Notes under the pieces: model-generated
The model's input: only the letters and a program-made list of their open reading frames with translations
Told to the model about the DNA's origin: nothing
Database searches by the model: none
Shown here: one piece after another, positions 1 to 6,471 of the stretch
Position numbering within the stretch: position 1 is the stretch's first letter
Layout of the letters: each line of letters starts with the position of its first letter
Assembly: GCA_023389315.1 (NCBI GenBank)
Contig: JAEWEQ010000027.1
Coordinates: 1 to 12,824 of the forward strand
Source: Actinomycetes bacterium
GTDB taxonomy: Bacteria; Actinomycetota; Actinomycetes; Actinomycetales; Actinomycetaceae
Direction of reading: 5' to 3'
DNA length: 12,824 bases
Program-made: the position numbers and the translations under genes

Positions 1-113
1 GCGGAAACTACTTGCGCTTCGTAAGGAATCTGGAACTCATCGAGTACCTGCGCCGCTTCGCGCATGATTCGCCAATCGGAGTCCGATCCCATGATAATTC
101 CTACGCTGGCCAT
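1..113 (-). CDS. purE: N5-carboxyaminoimidazole ribonucleotide mutase, N-terminal part (cut by window edge)
   Basis: Only the first 37 codons or so are present; the gene runs off the left edge. The translation starts MASVGIIMGSDSDW and continues with an EAAQVLDEFQIPYE stretch. MGSDSDW is the signature at the start of PurE, which binds the substrate phosphate and carries the catalytic Ser-Asp region. PurE converts N5-CAIR to CAIR, the step after PurK, in cytosolic de novo purine synthesis. The ATG at 111-113 is preceded by a GGAAAGGG purine run about 7 nt upstream, which fits a ribosome binding site. It lies 60 bp downstream of purK on the same strand with no terminator-like hairpin between them, so the two are probably co-transcribed. 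The family call is firm; completeness of the gene cannot be judged. Confidence 0.93.
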   Translation of the reverse strand, partial: MASVGIIMGSDSDWRIMREAAQVLDEFQIPYEAQVVS

Positions 114-173
114 CTGTTTTCCCTTTCCGTTTTTACTGCTCGGTCCTCTCGGCTCTCCGCGCCGTAGCTTTCC

Positions 174-1373
174 CTAGTTGCGACCGTTTTCACCCGTGTC
201 CTCTGCCTTGTCATCATACGGTTGGTCTTTGGTATCTTCGCCAGAGTATGGCACGGTTGCCGCCTTATAAAGTAAGTCACAAGCACGGCGCGCTAATTGC
301 TGCGCCTGCGAAATCTCAGCCGCCCCCACGGTGACATGTCCGAGTTTGCGCCCGGGACGAACTTCTTTGCCATACAGGTGGATTCGCGCCTGAGGTACTT
401 CCCTCAGCGCCGCTGCCCTACCTACGGTGGGGTCATTACCTTGGCAGCCGAGCAGGTTTCGCATCACCCAAGCCCCGGGTAGCGCGTCGGTGGGCCCCAG
501 CGGCAGGTCCAGCACCGCCCGCAAGTGTTGTTCGAACTGGGAAGTTTGCGCCCCTTCAATGGTCCAGTGCCCACTATTGTGGGGCCGCATCGCCAGTTCA
601 TTCACGAGGACGGTGTCCCCCACTTGGAACATTTCCACCGCGAGCACGCCGGTGACGTCTAGTTCACGAGCAATGGTCGTTCCAACTTCTTGTGCCTGCT
701 TAGCCAAGGCATCATCGAGGCCGGGGGCGGGAGCGTTTACCTGCGCGCAGATGCCATCTTCTTGCTGGGTCTCCACCACCGGCCAGTGGGCCACTTCCCC
801 ACTGGGTGAGCGAGCCAAAAGCACCGCCAACTCGCGGTCAAACTCTACTTTTTCCTCCAGTAACACGGGTGCATTTTCTAACCAGTCAGTGGCTTCTTCG
901 GCGCGGTGGATAACGACCACGCCTTTACCGTCGTACCCGCCGGTGGGGGTTTTCATGATGATGGGCCATCCGCCCTCGTCACCGAATTGCTGCACTTGCG
1001 CTACGGTGTGCGCCATTTGCCAGCGCGGTAGTGGAACCCCGAGGCTGCTCAGGGCCGCCCGCATGGCGCCTTTGTCTTGAGCGTATTTCAAGGCTTGCGC
1101 ACTGGGGTGGATAGCGACTTTGGGGTCGAGTTGCGCCAAAATGTCGGCTGGAATGTGCTCATGTTCGAAGGTAACCACTTGCGCTCCGGCGGTAACTTCC
1201 CGCATGGCTGCCAGGTCTTTCGGGGTGCCGATATGGCTGCGGGTGGATACTTGAGCCGCGGAACTAGTTGGGGCTTCCACCAGGATGCGCATATTTATGT
1301 CGAGTTCCACTGCCGGTGGAACCATCATGCGGGCCAGTTGGCCTCCGCCGATGACGGCTAGCGTTTCGGTCAC
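174..1373 (-). CDS. purK: N5-carboxyaminoimidazole ribonucleotide synthase (ATP-grasp)
   Basis: PurK uses ATP and bicarbonate to carboxylate AIR to N5-CAIR in purine synthesis; PurE, next in the operon, rearranges the product. The 399-residue protein is slightly longer than usual. It begins with the PurK signature VIGGGQLARMM (about residues 7-17). The ATP-grasp core has the glycine-rich loop KTPTGGYDGKG (141-151), the metal and nucleotide segment LVNELAMRPHNSGHWT (256-271), and the C-terminal LYGKEVRPGRKLGHV motif (333-347). The last 25 residues or so are a hydrophilic, acid-rich tail beyond the conserved fold. The start is GTG at 1371-1373, with GAGG about 9 nt upstream. It follows the histidine kinase after 57 bp and precedes purE by 60 bp, so it probably belongs to that transcription unit. 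Function is assigned with high confidence. Confidence 0.96.
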   Translation of the reverse strand: MTETLAVIGGGQLARMMVPPAVELDINMRILVEAPTSSAAQVSTRSHIGTPKDLAAMREVTAGAQVVTFEHEHIPADILAQLDPKVAIHPSAQALKYAQDKGAMRAALSSLGVPLPRWQMAHTVAQVQQFGDEGGWPIIMKTPTGGYDGKGVVVIHRAEEATDWLENAPVLLEEKVEFDRELAVLLARSPSGEVAHWPVVETQQEDGICAQVNAPAPGLDDALAKQAQEVGTTIARELDVTGVLAVEMFQVGDTVLVNELAMRPHNSGHWTIEGAQTSQFEQHLRAVLDLPLGPTDALPGAWVMRNLLGCQGNDPTVGRAAALREVPQARIHLYGKEVRPGRKLGHVTVGAAEISQAQQLARRACDLLYKAATVPYSGEDTKDQPYDDKAEDTGENGRN

Positions 1374-1430
1374 TGCGATTTACCTCTTCTCTTTTGGTTA
1401 CAGATGACACTTTCCGCGCTTGTCTTTTCC

Positions 1431-2753
1431 TCAGAAGCGCCGGCGTCGCCGCCCAACGGATACTACGGCGCCCTTGGGCATAACGACGTCGGGTGCCAGG
1501 CTCTTTGGCAAAGCCGCCAAGGAGATGGTGAACTCCGCGGGCCGCGGGTTAGTCAGCTCCAGTCGTCCCCCCACTGTGGCCATCAGGTCACGCGCCAGGG
1601 GCAGGCCTATGCCGGAGGAACCATGGCCCGATACCCCCTGCTCGAAGACCAGGTCCTCCAGTTCGCTGGGCACCCCCTCGCCCTCGTCGTTAACGACAAT
1701 GAACACGCCGCGGCTCGAAGTGCCCGCGCGCGCCACCACCCGGGTAGTGCCGTCCCCGTAGCGTAGGGAGTTTTCAATCAAGGTGGCCAATACCTGGGCC
1801 AGTACTGAGCGGTCGGCGAGGACGGGTTGGGCGGCCTCGTCAGTGAAGATGAGTTCGCGCCCAGCTTTGGTGAAAGCTTCTTCCCATTCCTCGCGTTGTT
1901 GGTTGAATATTTCGAGGACGTCTACGGCCTCGGTATTCGCACCGGTTTGTTTGGTGGCATTCAGTAGGTCGTCGATGACGCCGGTGAGGCGCTCAACTTG
2001 TTCTAAACACACGCGGGCTTCGTTGCGGACCTCATCATCGTCGGTGAGCAGTTCGATTTCCTCTAGCCGCATCGACAGGGCGGTTAGCGGGGTGCGCAGC
2101 TGGTGGGAGGCGTTGGCCGCGAACTGGCGTTCCGCGGCCAGGCGGGCTGCCATGCGTTCACCGGTGCGCACCAGTTCGTCTTGTACCAGGTCGATTTCTT
2201 CAATGCCGGAGTGTTTCACGGAGGCTCGCACTTGCCCTGAACCAATCTGCTCTGCCTGGGCAGCCAGATAGATCAGTGGGGCGGAGATTTGGCGTGATCC
2301 GCGCAGCGCCAGCCACCAGCCCACTACCAGGGATGCCACCATCCCTCCGACTAGCACGATCGCTACCGTCAGTACCTTCATGGCGGCAGTGCGTGCTGGT
2401 ATTTCCCAGCGCACTACCACCCGCGAGGACGTCACCACCGTGGCCGCCAGGCTGGGTTCGTTGATGGACTCCCCCACTACCACCGAGGGGGCGTCGGGTA
2501 GAGATACCGTGACGTGGGTGTGGGTGCCGCTGTCCTTGGGGTCAACCCAGCGTTGCACTAAGGATGCATCAACAGTTTCACCGTCGTGCAGACGCCGCTC
2601 CACTGTGTTTGCCAGGCTCTGGGCGTGGTAGCGGATGCGGTTTTCTTCGGCTTGCCACACTAAGATCCCCCCGAGTACTACCGAGGGGATCCCTAGTAAA
2701 AGGACCGCCACGGTCACTGCCGTGGCGATCATTTTGATTACGCGCGAGCGCAA
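1431..2753 (-). CDS. HAMP-domain sensor histidine kinase of a two-component system
   Basis: Membrane sensor kinase partnered with the response regulator just upstream. Counting from the chosen TTG (440 aa): transmembrane helix 1 at about 8-33, a roughly 90-residue extracytoplasmic sensor segment with no recognised domain, transmembrane helix 2 at about 125-150, and a HAMP linker. The HisKA box is ANASHQLRTPLTAL, with phospho-accepting His217. The ATPase domain shows the N box LIENSLRYG (Asn328), G1 box NDEGEGV (355-361) and G2 box GSSGIGL (378-384). All catalytic motifs look intact; the protein ends in a basic RRRRRF. The open frame extends up to 2831, but that start would overlap the regulator by 74 nt. 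TTG at 2751-2753 lies 4 nt after the regulator stop, with AAGGA about 13 nt upstream; ATG at 2732 is the other candidate. The signal sensed cannot be told from sequence. Confidence 0.93.
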   Translation of the reverse strand: MRSRVIKMIATAVTVAVLLLGIPSVVLGGILVWQAEENRIRYHAQSLANTVERRLHDGETVDASLVQRWVDPKDSGTHTHVTVSLPDAPSVVVGESINEPSLAATVVTSSRVVVRWEIPARTAAMKVLTVAIVLVGGMVASLVVGWWLALRGSRQISAPLIYLAAQAEQIGSGQVRASVKHSGIEEIDLVQDELVRTGERMAARLAAERQFAANASHQLRTPLTALSMRLEEIELLTDDDEVRNEARVCLEQVERLTGVIDDLLNATKQTGANTEAVDVLEIFNQQREEWEEAFTKAGRELIFTDEAAQPVLADRSVLAQVLATLIENSLRYGDGTTRVVARAGTSSRGVFIVVNDEGEGVPSELEDLVFEQGVSGHGSSGIGLPLARDLMATVGGRLELTNPRPAEFTISLAALPKSLAPDVVMPKGAVVSVGRRRRRF

Positions 2754-2757
2754 GGTA

Positions 2758-3438
2758 TCAGTTCCGTTCCTTCTCGAATCTGAAACCCATGCCACGCACG
2801 GTAGTGATGTAGTGCGGATCGGCTGCGTCATCGCCTAGCTTGCGACGCAGCCAAGACACGTGCATGTCGAGAGTCTTGGTGGAACCGGTGGGGTCGGAGC
2901 CCCACACTTCGCGCATCAGCAGGTCACGTTCGACCACTGAACCAGCTTCACGCACCAGCACGCGCAAGAGTTCGAACTCTTTAGCGGTGAGTTGCAGTTC
3001 CCGGTCGGCTACGAAAGCTCGGTGCGCTCCCACATCCACGCGGATATCTTGAGCGGTGAGCTCACCTTCGGCTTCGTGCCCGGAGGTGCGCCGCAGCAGG
3101 GCACGCACGCGGGCGAGTAGTTCGGCCAGGCGGAATGGTTTGGTCACGTAGTCATCGGCACCGGCGTCCAACCCTACGACCATGTCTACTTCGTCGGCGC
3201 GGGCGGTGAGGATCAAGATGGGAGTGGTGTATCCGCTTTTCCTCACTTGTCGGGCCACGTCCAAGCCGTCCATATCGGGTAGGCCCAGGTCGAGCACTAC
3301 CAGGTCAGCAGCGTCAATCTCGTTCAGGGCGCCGCGGCCGGTGGAGTGGGCGCGCACGTCGTATCCTTCACGTCCGAGGGCGCGTGTTAATGGTTCTGCG
3401 ATGGCGGGGTCGTCTTCGACCAGAAGTACTGTAGTCAC
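2758..3438 (-). CDS. OmpR/PhoB-family response regulator
   Basis: Cytoplasmic DNA-binding regulator, presumably phosphorylated by the adjacent kinase. From GTG at 3436-3438 it is 226 aa, the normal length for the family. The receiver domain (about 3-115) has the acidic pair Asp9/Asp10, phospho-acceptor Asp50 in VVLDLGLPDMDG, Thr78 in ILILTAR and Lys100 in YVTKPF. The winged-helix effector domain (about 125-222) includes ELQLTAKEFELL, the recognition-helix region TLDMHVSWLRRKLG and the closing hairpin YITTVRGMGFRFE. The frame is open up to another GTG at 3498, but that adds 20 residues (INFTKQRNVQ...) unlike any receiver domain. A -10 box lies 6 nt before the chosen GTG, which suggests a leaderless mRNA. 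The stop is 4 nt from the kinase start, so translation is probably coupled. Confidence 0.95.
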   Translation of the reverse strand: MTTVLLVEDDPAIAEPLTRALGREGYDVRAHSTGRGALNEIDAADLVVLDLGLPDMDGLDVARQVRKSGYTTPILILTARADEVDMVVGLDAGADDYVTKPFRLAELLARVRALLRRTSGHEAEGELTAQDIRVDVGAHRAFVADRELQLTAKEFELLRVLVREAGSVVERDLLMREVWGSDPTGSTKTLDMHVSWLRRKLGDDAADPHYITTVRGMGFRFEKERN

Positions 3439-3444
3439 GCTCCC

Positions 3445-3472
3445 ATAATATGCGACAGGGCGTTTTTGTACA
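3445..3472 (-). promoter_or_regulatory. Predicted promoter of the regulator-kinase-purK-purE unit (leaderless start)
   Basis: On the minus strand, TGTACA (3467-3472, 4 of 6 matches to TTGACA) is followed by a 16-nt spacer and TATTAT (3445-3450, 5 of 6 matches to TATAAT). Six bases then separate the -10 box from the GTG of the response regulator, so transcription would begin at or next to the start codon. GGGAG lies only 1 nt before the GTG, too close to act as a normal Shine-Dalgarno. This is a sequence-based prediction without experimental support. Confidence 0.5.
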
Positions 3473-3577
3473 TTTCTTTGCTTAGTAAAATTTATCACGA
3501 CATCGAGACAGTGGGTTTAGTGGCGCGCTCCCCCACGGTCATGCTATAAGCCAGCTTCGCCCGCATTTCCAACCCGG

Positions 3578-4606
3578 CTAGTCATCCTCGTACTCCACTT
3601 CAAAGGGCCGAACCCGTCCAACTCCGCGAAGTTCCGCTTCCGTCGAGGGCGTTACGCTATAGGCGCGACCGGCCTGATGCTTGGCGATACGCTCGGCGGT
3701 GTCGGTGTCGGTGAGGATCTTTCCGGGCAGCGCCACGTCCACTAAGCGAGACGCCAAGTTCACAGAGGGTCCATAGACGTCACCGGATCGGGAGAACACT
3801 TCCCCCTGCACCACCGAAGCGCGCACCGGAAGCATCCCGGGCATGGAGTTAAGGCGGCGCATGAGGTTAGTGACGACCCGCAGGCCGGTGGGTAGGTCAT
3901 CGGCAATGTAGAACACGGCGTCGCCCAGCATCTTCACCACGCGACCACCGCAGGAGGTTACGGTAACGCGGGAGACGTCCTCGAACTCGTTAATCAAACT
4001 GACCAAGTCTTTTTGCGACGATTGCGCGGAGGTGGAGGTGTAGGAGACCATATCCACGAAACCGAAGGTGCGAAGCAGGGGGAACTTGCGATTTTCTACC
4101 TCTATCCCCAGGTGTGAGTTTTCCGAGTCCAGGCGCGTAATCATGGATTCGAGCTGGCGGTGCCAGCAGTGTACTAGTTCTTTTTCCAACATGGGAATGA
4201 ACTCGCGCAGTCGGTCGAGGGTGAGCAGGCGCGCGGAAATATCGTCGAGTTGGAAGCGGCGGGCAACGTCATCTACGAATGCTTCAATCTGCCACAGCAC
4301 CAGGCGGTCAGCGATGTGGGATTGGGCGCGAATGAGAGACATCGCGGTTTTCATGTCGCATGCGCCAGTGGCCACCACGTCGGACCAGCGCTGGTAGGAA
4401 CGCAGGTCAGCGGCGGTGAAGATCTTCTCATCTTCTGACGTCATGGAAAACCCCATGGAGACCCAGTAGTTTTCTACTCGGCTGACGGGGGTTTCGGTAC
4501 GTTCAGCTACCTCGGCGGCGGAGAGGGTGGGTTCGCCGCCCACCAACTGCTGCCGGTAGAAATCGACCGTGGAGGAAGCTTCAGAAGGATCAGACTTGTG
4601 CATCAC
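3578..4606 (-). CDS. Class III adenylate/guanylate cyclase with N-terminal regulatory domain
   Basis: Predicted soluble enzyme making cAMP from ATP; no membrane helix is evident. The C-terminal catalytic domain (about 178-338) carries the full active-site set: metal-binding Asp185 in FGFVDMVSYT and Asp229 in KMLGDAVFY; Lys225 and Asp276 (SGDVYGPS) at the positions that select adenine; transition-state Asn283 and Arg287 in SVNLASRL. These favour adenylate over guanylate cyclase. The N-terminal half (about 25-175) starts with a helix-turn-helix-like segment, LSAAEVAERTETPVSRV, and is mostly helical, resembling the autoinhibitory domain of mycobacterial Rv1264-type enzymes; that likeness is from memory of the family. 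Start: GTG at 4606 directly followed by ATG at 4603. There is no good Shine-Dalgarno, but TAGAGT lies 6 nt before the GTG. It is the same orientation as, and 139 bp upstream of, the response regulator. Confidence 0.92.
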   Translation of the reverse strand: MMHKSDPSEASSTVDFYRQQLVGGEPTLSAAEVAERTETPVSRVENYWVSMGFSMTSEDEKIFTAADLRSYQRWSDVVATGACDMKTAMSLIRAQSHIADRLVLWQIEAFVDDVARRFQLDDISARLLTLDRLREFIPMLEKELVHCWHRQLESMITRLDSENSHLGIEVENRKFPLLRTFGFVDMVSYTSTSAQSSQKDLVSLINEFEDVSRVTVTSCGGRVVKMLGDAVFYIADDLPTGLRVVTNLMRRLNSMPGMLPVRASVVQGEVFSRSGDVYGPSVNLASRLVDVALPGKILTDTDTAERIAKHQAGRAYSVTPSTEAELRGVGRVRPFEVEYEDD

Positions 4607-4612
4607 TTCACT

Positions 4613-4618
4613 ACTCTA
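4613..4618 (-). promoter_or_regulatory. Predicted -10 box for the cyclase gene (leaderless start)
   Basis: TAGAGT on the minus strand ends exactly 6 nt before the GTG at 4606, the same geometry as at the response regulator gene. No convincing -35 hexamer is found 16-18 nt further upstream, where the sequence is C-rich. Weak prediction on its own; the repeated spacing is what makes it worth recording. Confidence 0.35.
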
Positions 4619-4704
4619 TGTGCTAACTCGGGTGCGGGGAGGGTGTTTCACGCTCTGCCGCGAAGTTTCGCGCCCTATCCGTTCCGTTTACGGCCGGGGC
4701 GTGG

Positions 4705-4710
4705 TAGAGT
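4705..4710 (+). promoter_or_regulatory. Possible -10 box of ssrA
   Basis: TAGAGT on the plus strand lies about 57 nt before the mature 5' end of the tmRNA. A transcript starting near 4717 would carry a short leader to be removed by RNase P. No good -35 match is seen at the expected distance (TTTACG at 4687-4692 is too near). The 160-bp gap between the divergent cyclase and ssrA must hold both promoters, but this placement is tentative. Confidence 0.25.
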
Positions 4711-4766
4711 TGATGAGCTACACAGCCGTCTTTAGGTGGCGGTGTGGCAATAGTGAAAACTACATA

Positions 4767-5136
4767 GGGGATGATCGGTTTCGACAGCGATCTTTGATCG
4801 ATGGGAAGCGGGCCGAGGATGTGTACTGACCTCGTTAACCATGTATGCAAACTAATAGGTGCCGAACAGAATCGCACCGACTTCGTTCTCGCCGCCTAAG
4901 CGAGCGAGCAAGTCCGTCAGCCTAGGTGCAGCTCTGAGCCTGGGTCCTGGCGTCGTTTTCAGGGCCACTGGGTTGCCGTCGCGTTAGCCGGCTGGTGACC
5001 GACACTTAGCTAACTGAGCCGTCCGGTAGCGGGTCTACACGCAGCCGGCGGCCGAGAAATACTTTCGTAGACTGCGCCCGGAGAAGACATTGGGAAAGCT
5101 CGTTGGACGGGGGTTCAATTCCCCCCATCTCCACCA
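4767..5136 (+). ncRNA. ssrA: Transfer-messenger RNA (tmRNA)
   Basis: tmRNA rescues ribosomes stalled on broken mRNAs by acting first as alanyl-tRNA and then as a template for a degradation tag, together with SmpB and EF-Tu. The 5' end GGGGATGATCGGTTTCGAC matches the conserved tmRNA start. The 3' end has a T arm (GGGGG stem 5109-5113, TTCAATT loop, CCCCC 5121-5125) and the segment CATCTCC-A-CCA. The 7-bp acceptor stem forms between 4767-4773 (GGGGATG) and 5126-5132 (CATCTCC), with one G-U pair, and CCA is encoded at 5134-5136. About 370 nt is normal for a one-piece actinobacterial tmRNA. The tag reading frame (4861-4899) lies in the expected place. The gene is followed at once by an intrinsic terminator and is divergent from the cyclase. 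Confidence 0.97.
4861..4899 (+). other. tmRNA tag-peptide reading frame
   Basis: The resume codon is most likely GCC at 4861, preceded by AATAGGT, which aligns with AATAGTC before the E. coli resume codon. From there the frame reads AEQNRTDFVLAA and ends in TAA (4897-4899), so the full tag would be charged Ala plus these 12 residues. The C-terminal LAA needed for ClpXP-type recognition is present; the residue before it is Val, where ALAA is more usual. The resume position is inferred by alignment, not proven. Confidence 0.85.
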
Positions 5137-5139
5137 CCA

Positions 5140-5168
5140 CCCCGGCATTTTGGAATGCCGGGGTTTTT
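5140..5168 (+). terminator. Intrinsic terminator of ssrA
   Basis: A perfect 10-bp stem, CCCCGGCATT (5140-5149) with AATGCCGGGG (5154-5163), closes a 4-nt loop and is followed by TTTTT (5164-5168). It begins 4 nt after the tmRNA CCA end. On the opposite strand the hairpin is followed by GGTGG rather than a T run, so it should not stop transcription arriving from the doc side. Confidence 0.9.
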
Positions 5169-5291
5169 CATGTCTATTGCTGGTATTGGTAACAACTGTT
5201 TTGCTAGTATCAACGGCGGTAGTCAGGAAAAGTGCGGTGCTGTCTGGGCAGCAAGCCATAATCCCGGTATTCGCGGGGCTTGTTTTGGTGT

Positions 5292-5684
5292 TTAGTGGCG
5301 GGAAATAAGTTCCACGTTCACGCTTAGGTACCGCCGTAGTTCGTCTCTACTGGCCTGCCCCGCTGCTACCTTTATGTACATTGCGGCCACCTCATCTGGA
5401 TCAAGACTGTCTTTGAGCCGTAGGTTGTAATATGCCAGGTACTCAACTGTCATCATGAAAGCAGTACGTTTATTACCGTCAATGAAGCAGTGGTTTTTGA
5501 TCAGCGCGAATGCTAACGCGGCTGCTTGAGCTACTGGGCTTTTATGTAGCCGATTCCCCTCGTATTGGGTGAACGGTGCATTAGTGGCACTTTCAAGGCC
5601 ATTGAGGTTAATCACGTTATAGCCGCAGCCGAGGATCGTCTCGGCTGCGGCTATAGTTCGCTGTTTAAGGTGTTCTGGGGTCAA
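5292..5684 (-). CDS. Doc-type (Fic/Doc family) toxin
   Basis: Predicted toxin of a toxin-antitoxin pair. The 130-residue protein matches Doc in size and has the motif HCFIDGNKRT (65-74). The Doc pattern HxFx(D/N)xNKR has Lys where canonical Fic AMP-transferases have Gly-x-x-x-Arg. Phage P1 Doc with this motif phosphorylates EF-Tu and stops translation; the same activity is inferred here, not shown. Helices before (SPVAQAAALAFALIKN) and after (AFMMTVEYLAYY) the motif are typical of the fold. No inhibitory (S/T)xxxE(G/N) helix is obvious, which fits inhibition by a separate antitoxin. The start is TTG at 5682-5684, overlapping the TGA of the upstream antitoxin by 4 nt, so the two genes are translationally coupled. 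It converges on ssrA, with no terminator seen after its stop. Confidence 0.9.
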   Translation of the reverse strand: MTPEHLKQRTIAAAETILGCGYNVINLNGLESATNAPFTQYEGNRLHKSPVAQAAALAFALIKNHCFIDGNKRTAFMMTVEYLAYYNLRLKDSLDPDEVAAMYIKVAAGQASRDELRRYLSVNVELISRH

Positions 5685-6274
5685 CGCCCGAGGATCTCCA
5701 AAGTCTTGGCCCAGCGCTGACGTTCGGCGGCCAGAAACTCCTCAGACGGTGTTTCCCACTCAACCGTTAAGTCTGGCTGTTGCACTGACTGTTGGCACTC
5801 ATCGCTTAAGAAGTATTCCAGCATGTCTTGGACATTGACCAGCGCGTTGCTTCGTTCCTGTGCTGGTATGCCCGCTCGTGCCTTAATCCACGGTGGTTCT
5901 TGGTGAGTGAGGTTGGCGAGCTGTTTTCCCGTGTTGTAGCGGAAACTGTCTACAACCGCATCTATGATCGCTTTGGTGTCTTCAGAAAGAATAGACACAT
6001 CAGCGTTGTTTGCTTGAAAGAAGCCCCCTCGAGCATCGTTACGCACTTGTGGGTAAACAGGGCCGTTCGTCCAAGCCTCGGGAGCTTCTGGGAATGGGCT
6101 TTTGCCGGTCCAGGCTAGCGAGTAGCCCTGCACGTAGTACAGGATTTTCTGCAACTTCATCACTCCCATGTTGGTACGCTGCGCGAGGATATGCTTCACG
6201 GTCGCAGCCAGTTCGGGTGAAACACTCGCACCGAATGCGCGATCTATTTGTTCGTTCATGGCCTGTATGCTCAT
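5681..6274 (-). CDS. Panacea (SocA-like, DUF4065) domain antitoxin
   Basis: Predicted antitoxin for the Doc toxin encoded directly downstream. The 197-residue protein has the Panacea hallmarks: the KLQKILYYVQGYSLAW helix (40-55), the FPEAPEAWTNGPVYPQV segment (61-77) and LANLTHQEPPW (119-129). This domain occurs in phage GepA-like proteins, in Caulobacter SocA (a proteolytic adaptor antitoxin) and in many antitoxins paired with unrelated toxins. The C-terminal 40 residues are charged and may contact the toxin. Start ATG at 6274 is supported by a near-perfect AGGAGG (6279-6284 on the complement) 4 nt upstream within GGGAGGAGGCGG; a second ATG at codon 6 is less well placed. The AT-rich stretch further upstream (about 6298-6350) contains a TAAAAT that could be a -10 box. 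Pairing is inferred from the overlap and family knowledge. Confidence 0.88.
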   Translation of the reverse strand: MSIQAMNEQIDRAFGASVSPELAATVKHILAQRTNMGVMKLQKILYYVQGYSLAWTGKSPFPEAPEAWTNGPVYPQVRNDARGGFFQANNADVSILSEDTKAIIDAVVDSFRYNTGKQLANLTHQEPPWIKARAGIPAQERSNALVNVQDMLEYFLSDECQQSVQQPDLTVEWETPSEEFLAAERQRWAKTLEILGR

Positions 6275-6278
6275 TCCG

Positions 6279-6284
6279 CCTCCT
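6279..6284 (-). promoter_or_regulatory. Strong ribosome binding site of the antitoxin gene
   Basis: AGGAGG on the minus strand, inside a run of GGGAGGAGGCGG just before ATG 6274. It is the best Shine-Dalgarno in the window and fixes the antitoxin start. The toxin, in contrast, starts at a TTG with only a distant GGAG. This asymmetry would favour excess antitoxin. Confidence 0.7.
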
Positions 6285-6471
6285 CCCTTTTGCCTTGATT
6301 TTATCGACCCTTTTCTGTCCAGTGTTGTGAATTGCGCTATAAATACAAGCCGAGGACAGGTATCGCGTCCACCGTCACCCCACCATAGCCCGGGGGTGCC
6401 CAGTTAGCATCCAGAAACGATGGAAAAGCGACAGAAGCGTACTGCACGCCGTAGCTGCAGCGGTGGCAAGG

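Noticed and set aside
427..1080. Long plus-strand frame of 217 codons opposite purK
   Set aside because: Antisense shadow of purK; low-complexity Ser/Thr/Pro composition and no family resemblance.
5035..5259. Minus-strand 74-codon frame with the peptide WGELNPRPTSFP
   Set aside because: It is the antisense of the tmRNA 3' end. Such GELNPRP peptides are a well-known annotation artefact of tmRNA and tRNA genes.
5090..5308. Plus-strand 72-codon frame with a hydrophobic, membrane-like stretch after ssrA
   Set aside because: It starts inside the tmRNA, crosses the terminator and has no ribosome binding site. The hydrophobic look comes from AT-rich intergenic DNA.
6376..6398. CACCCC...GGGGTG inverted repeat between the antitoxin and restriction genes
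   Set aside because: Six base pairs with an 11-nt loop and no T tract; too weak to call a terminator.
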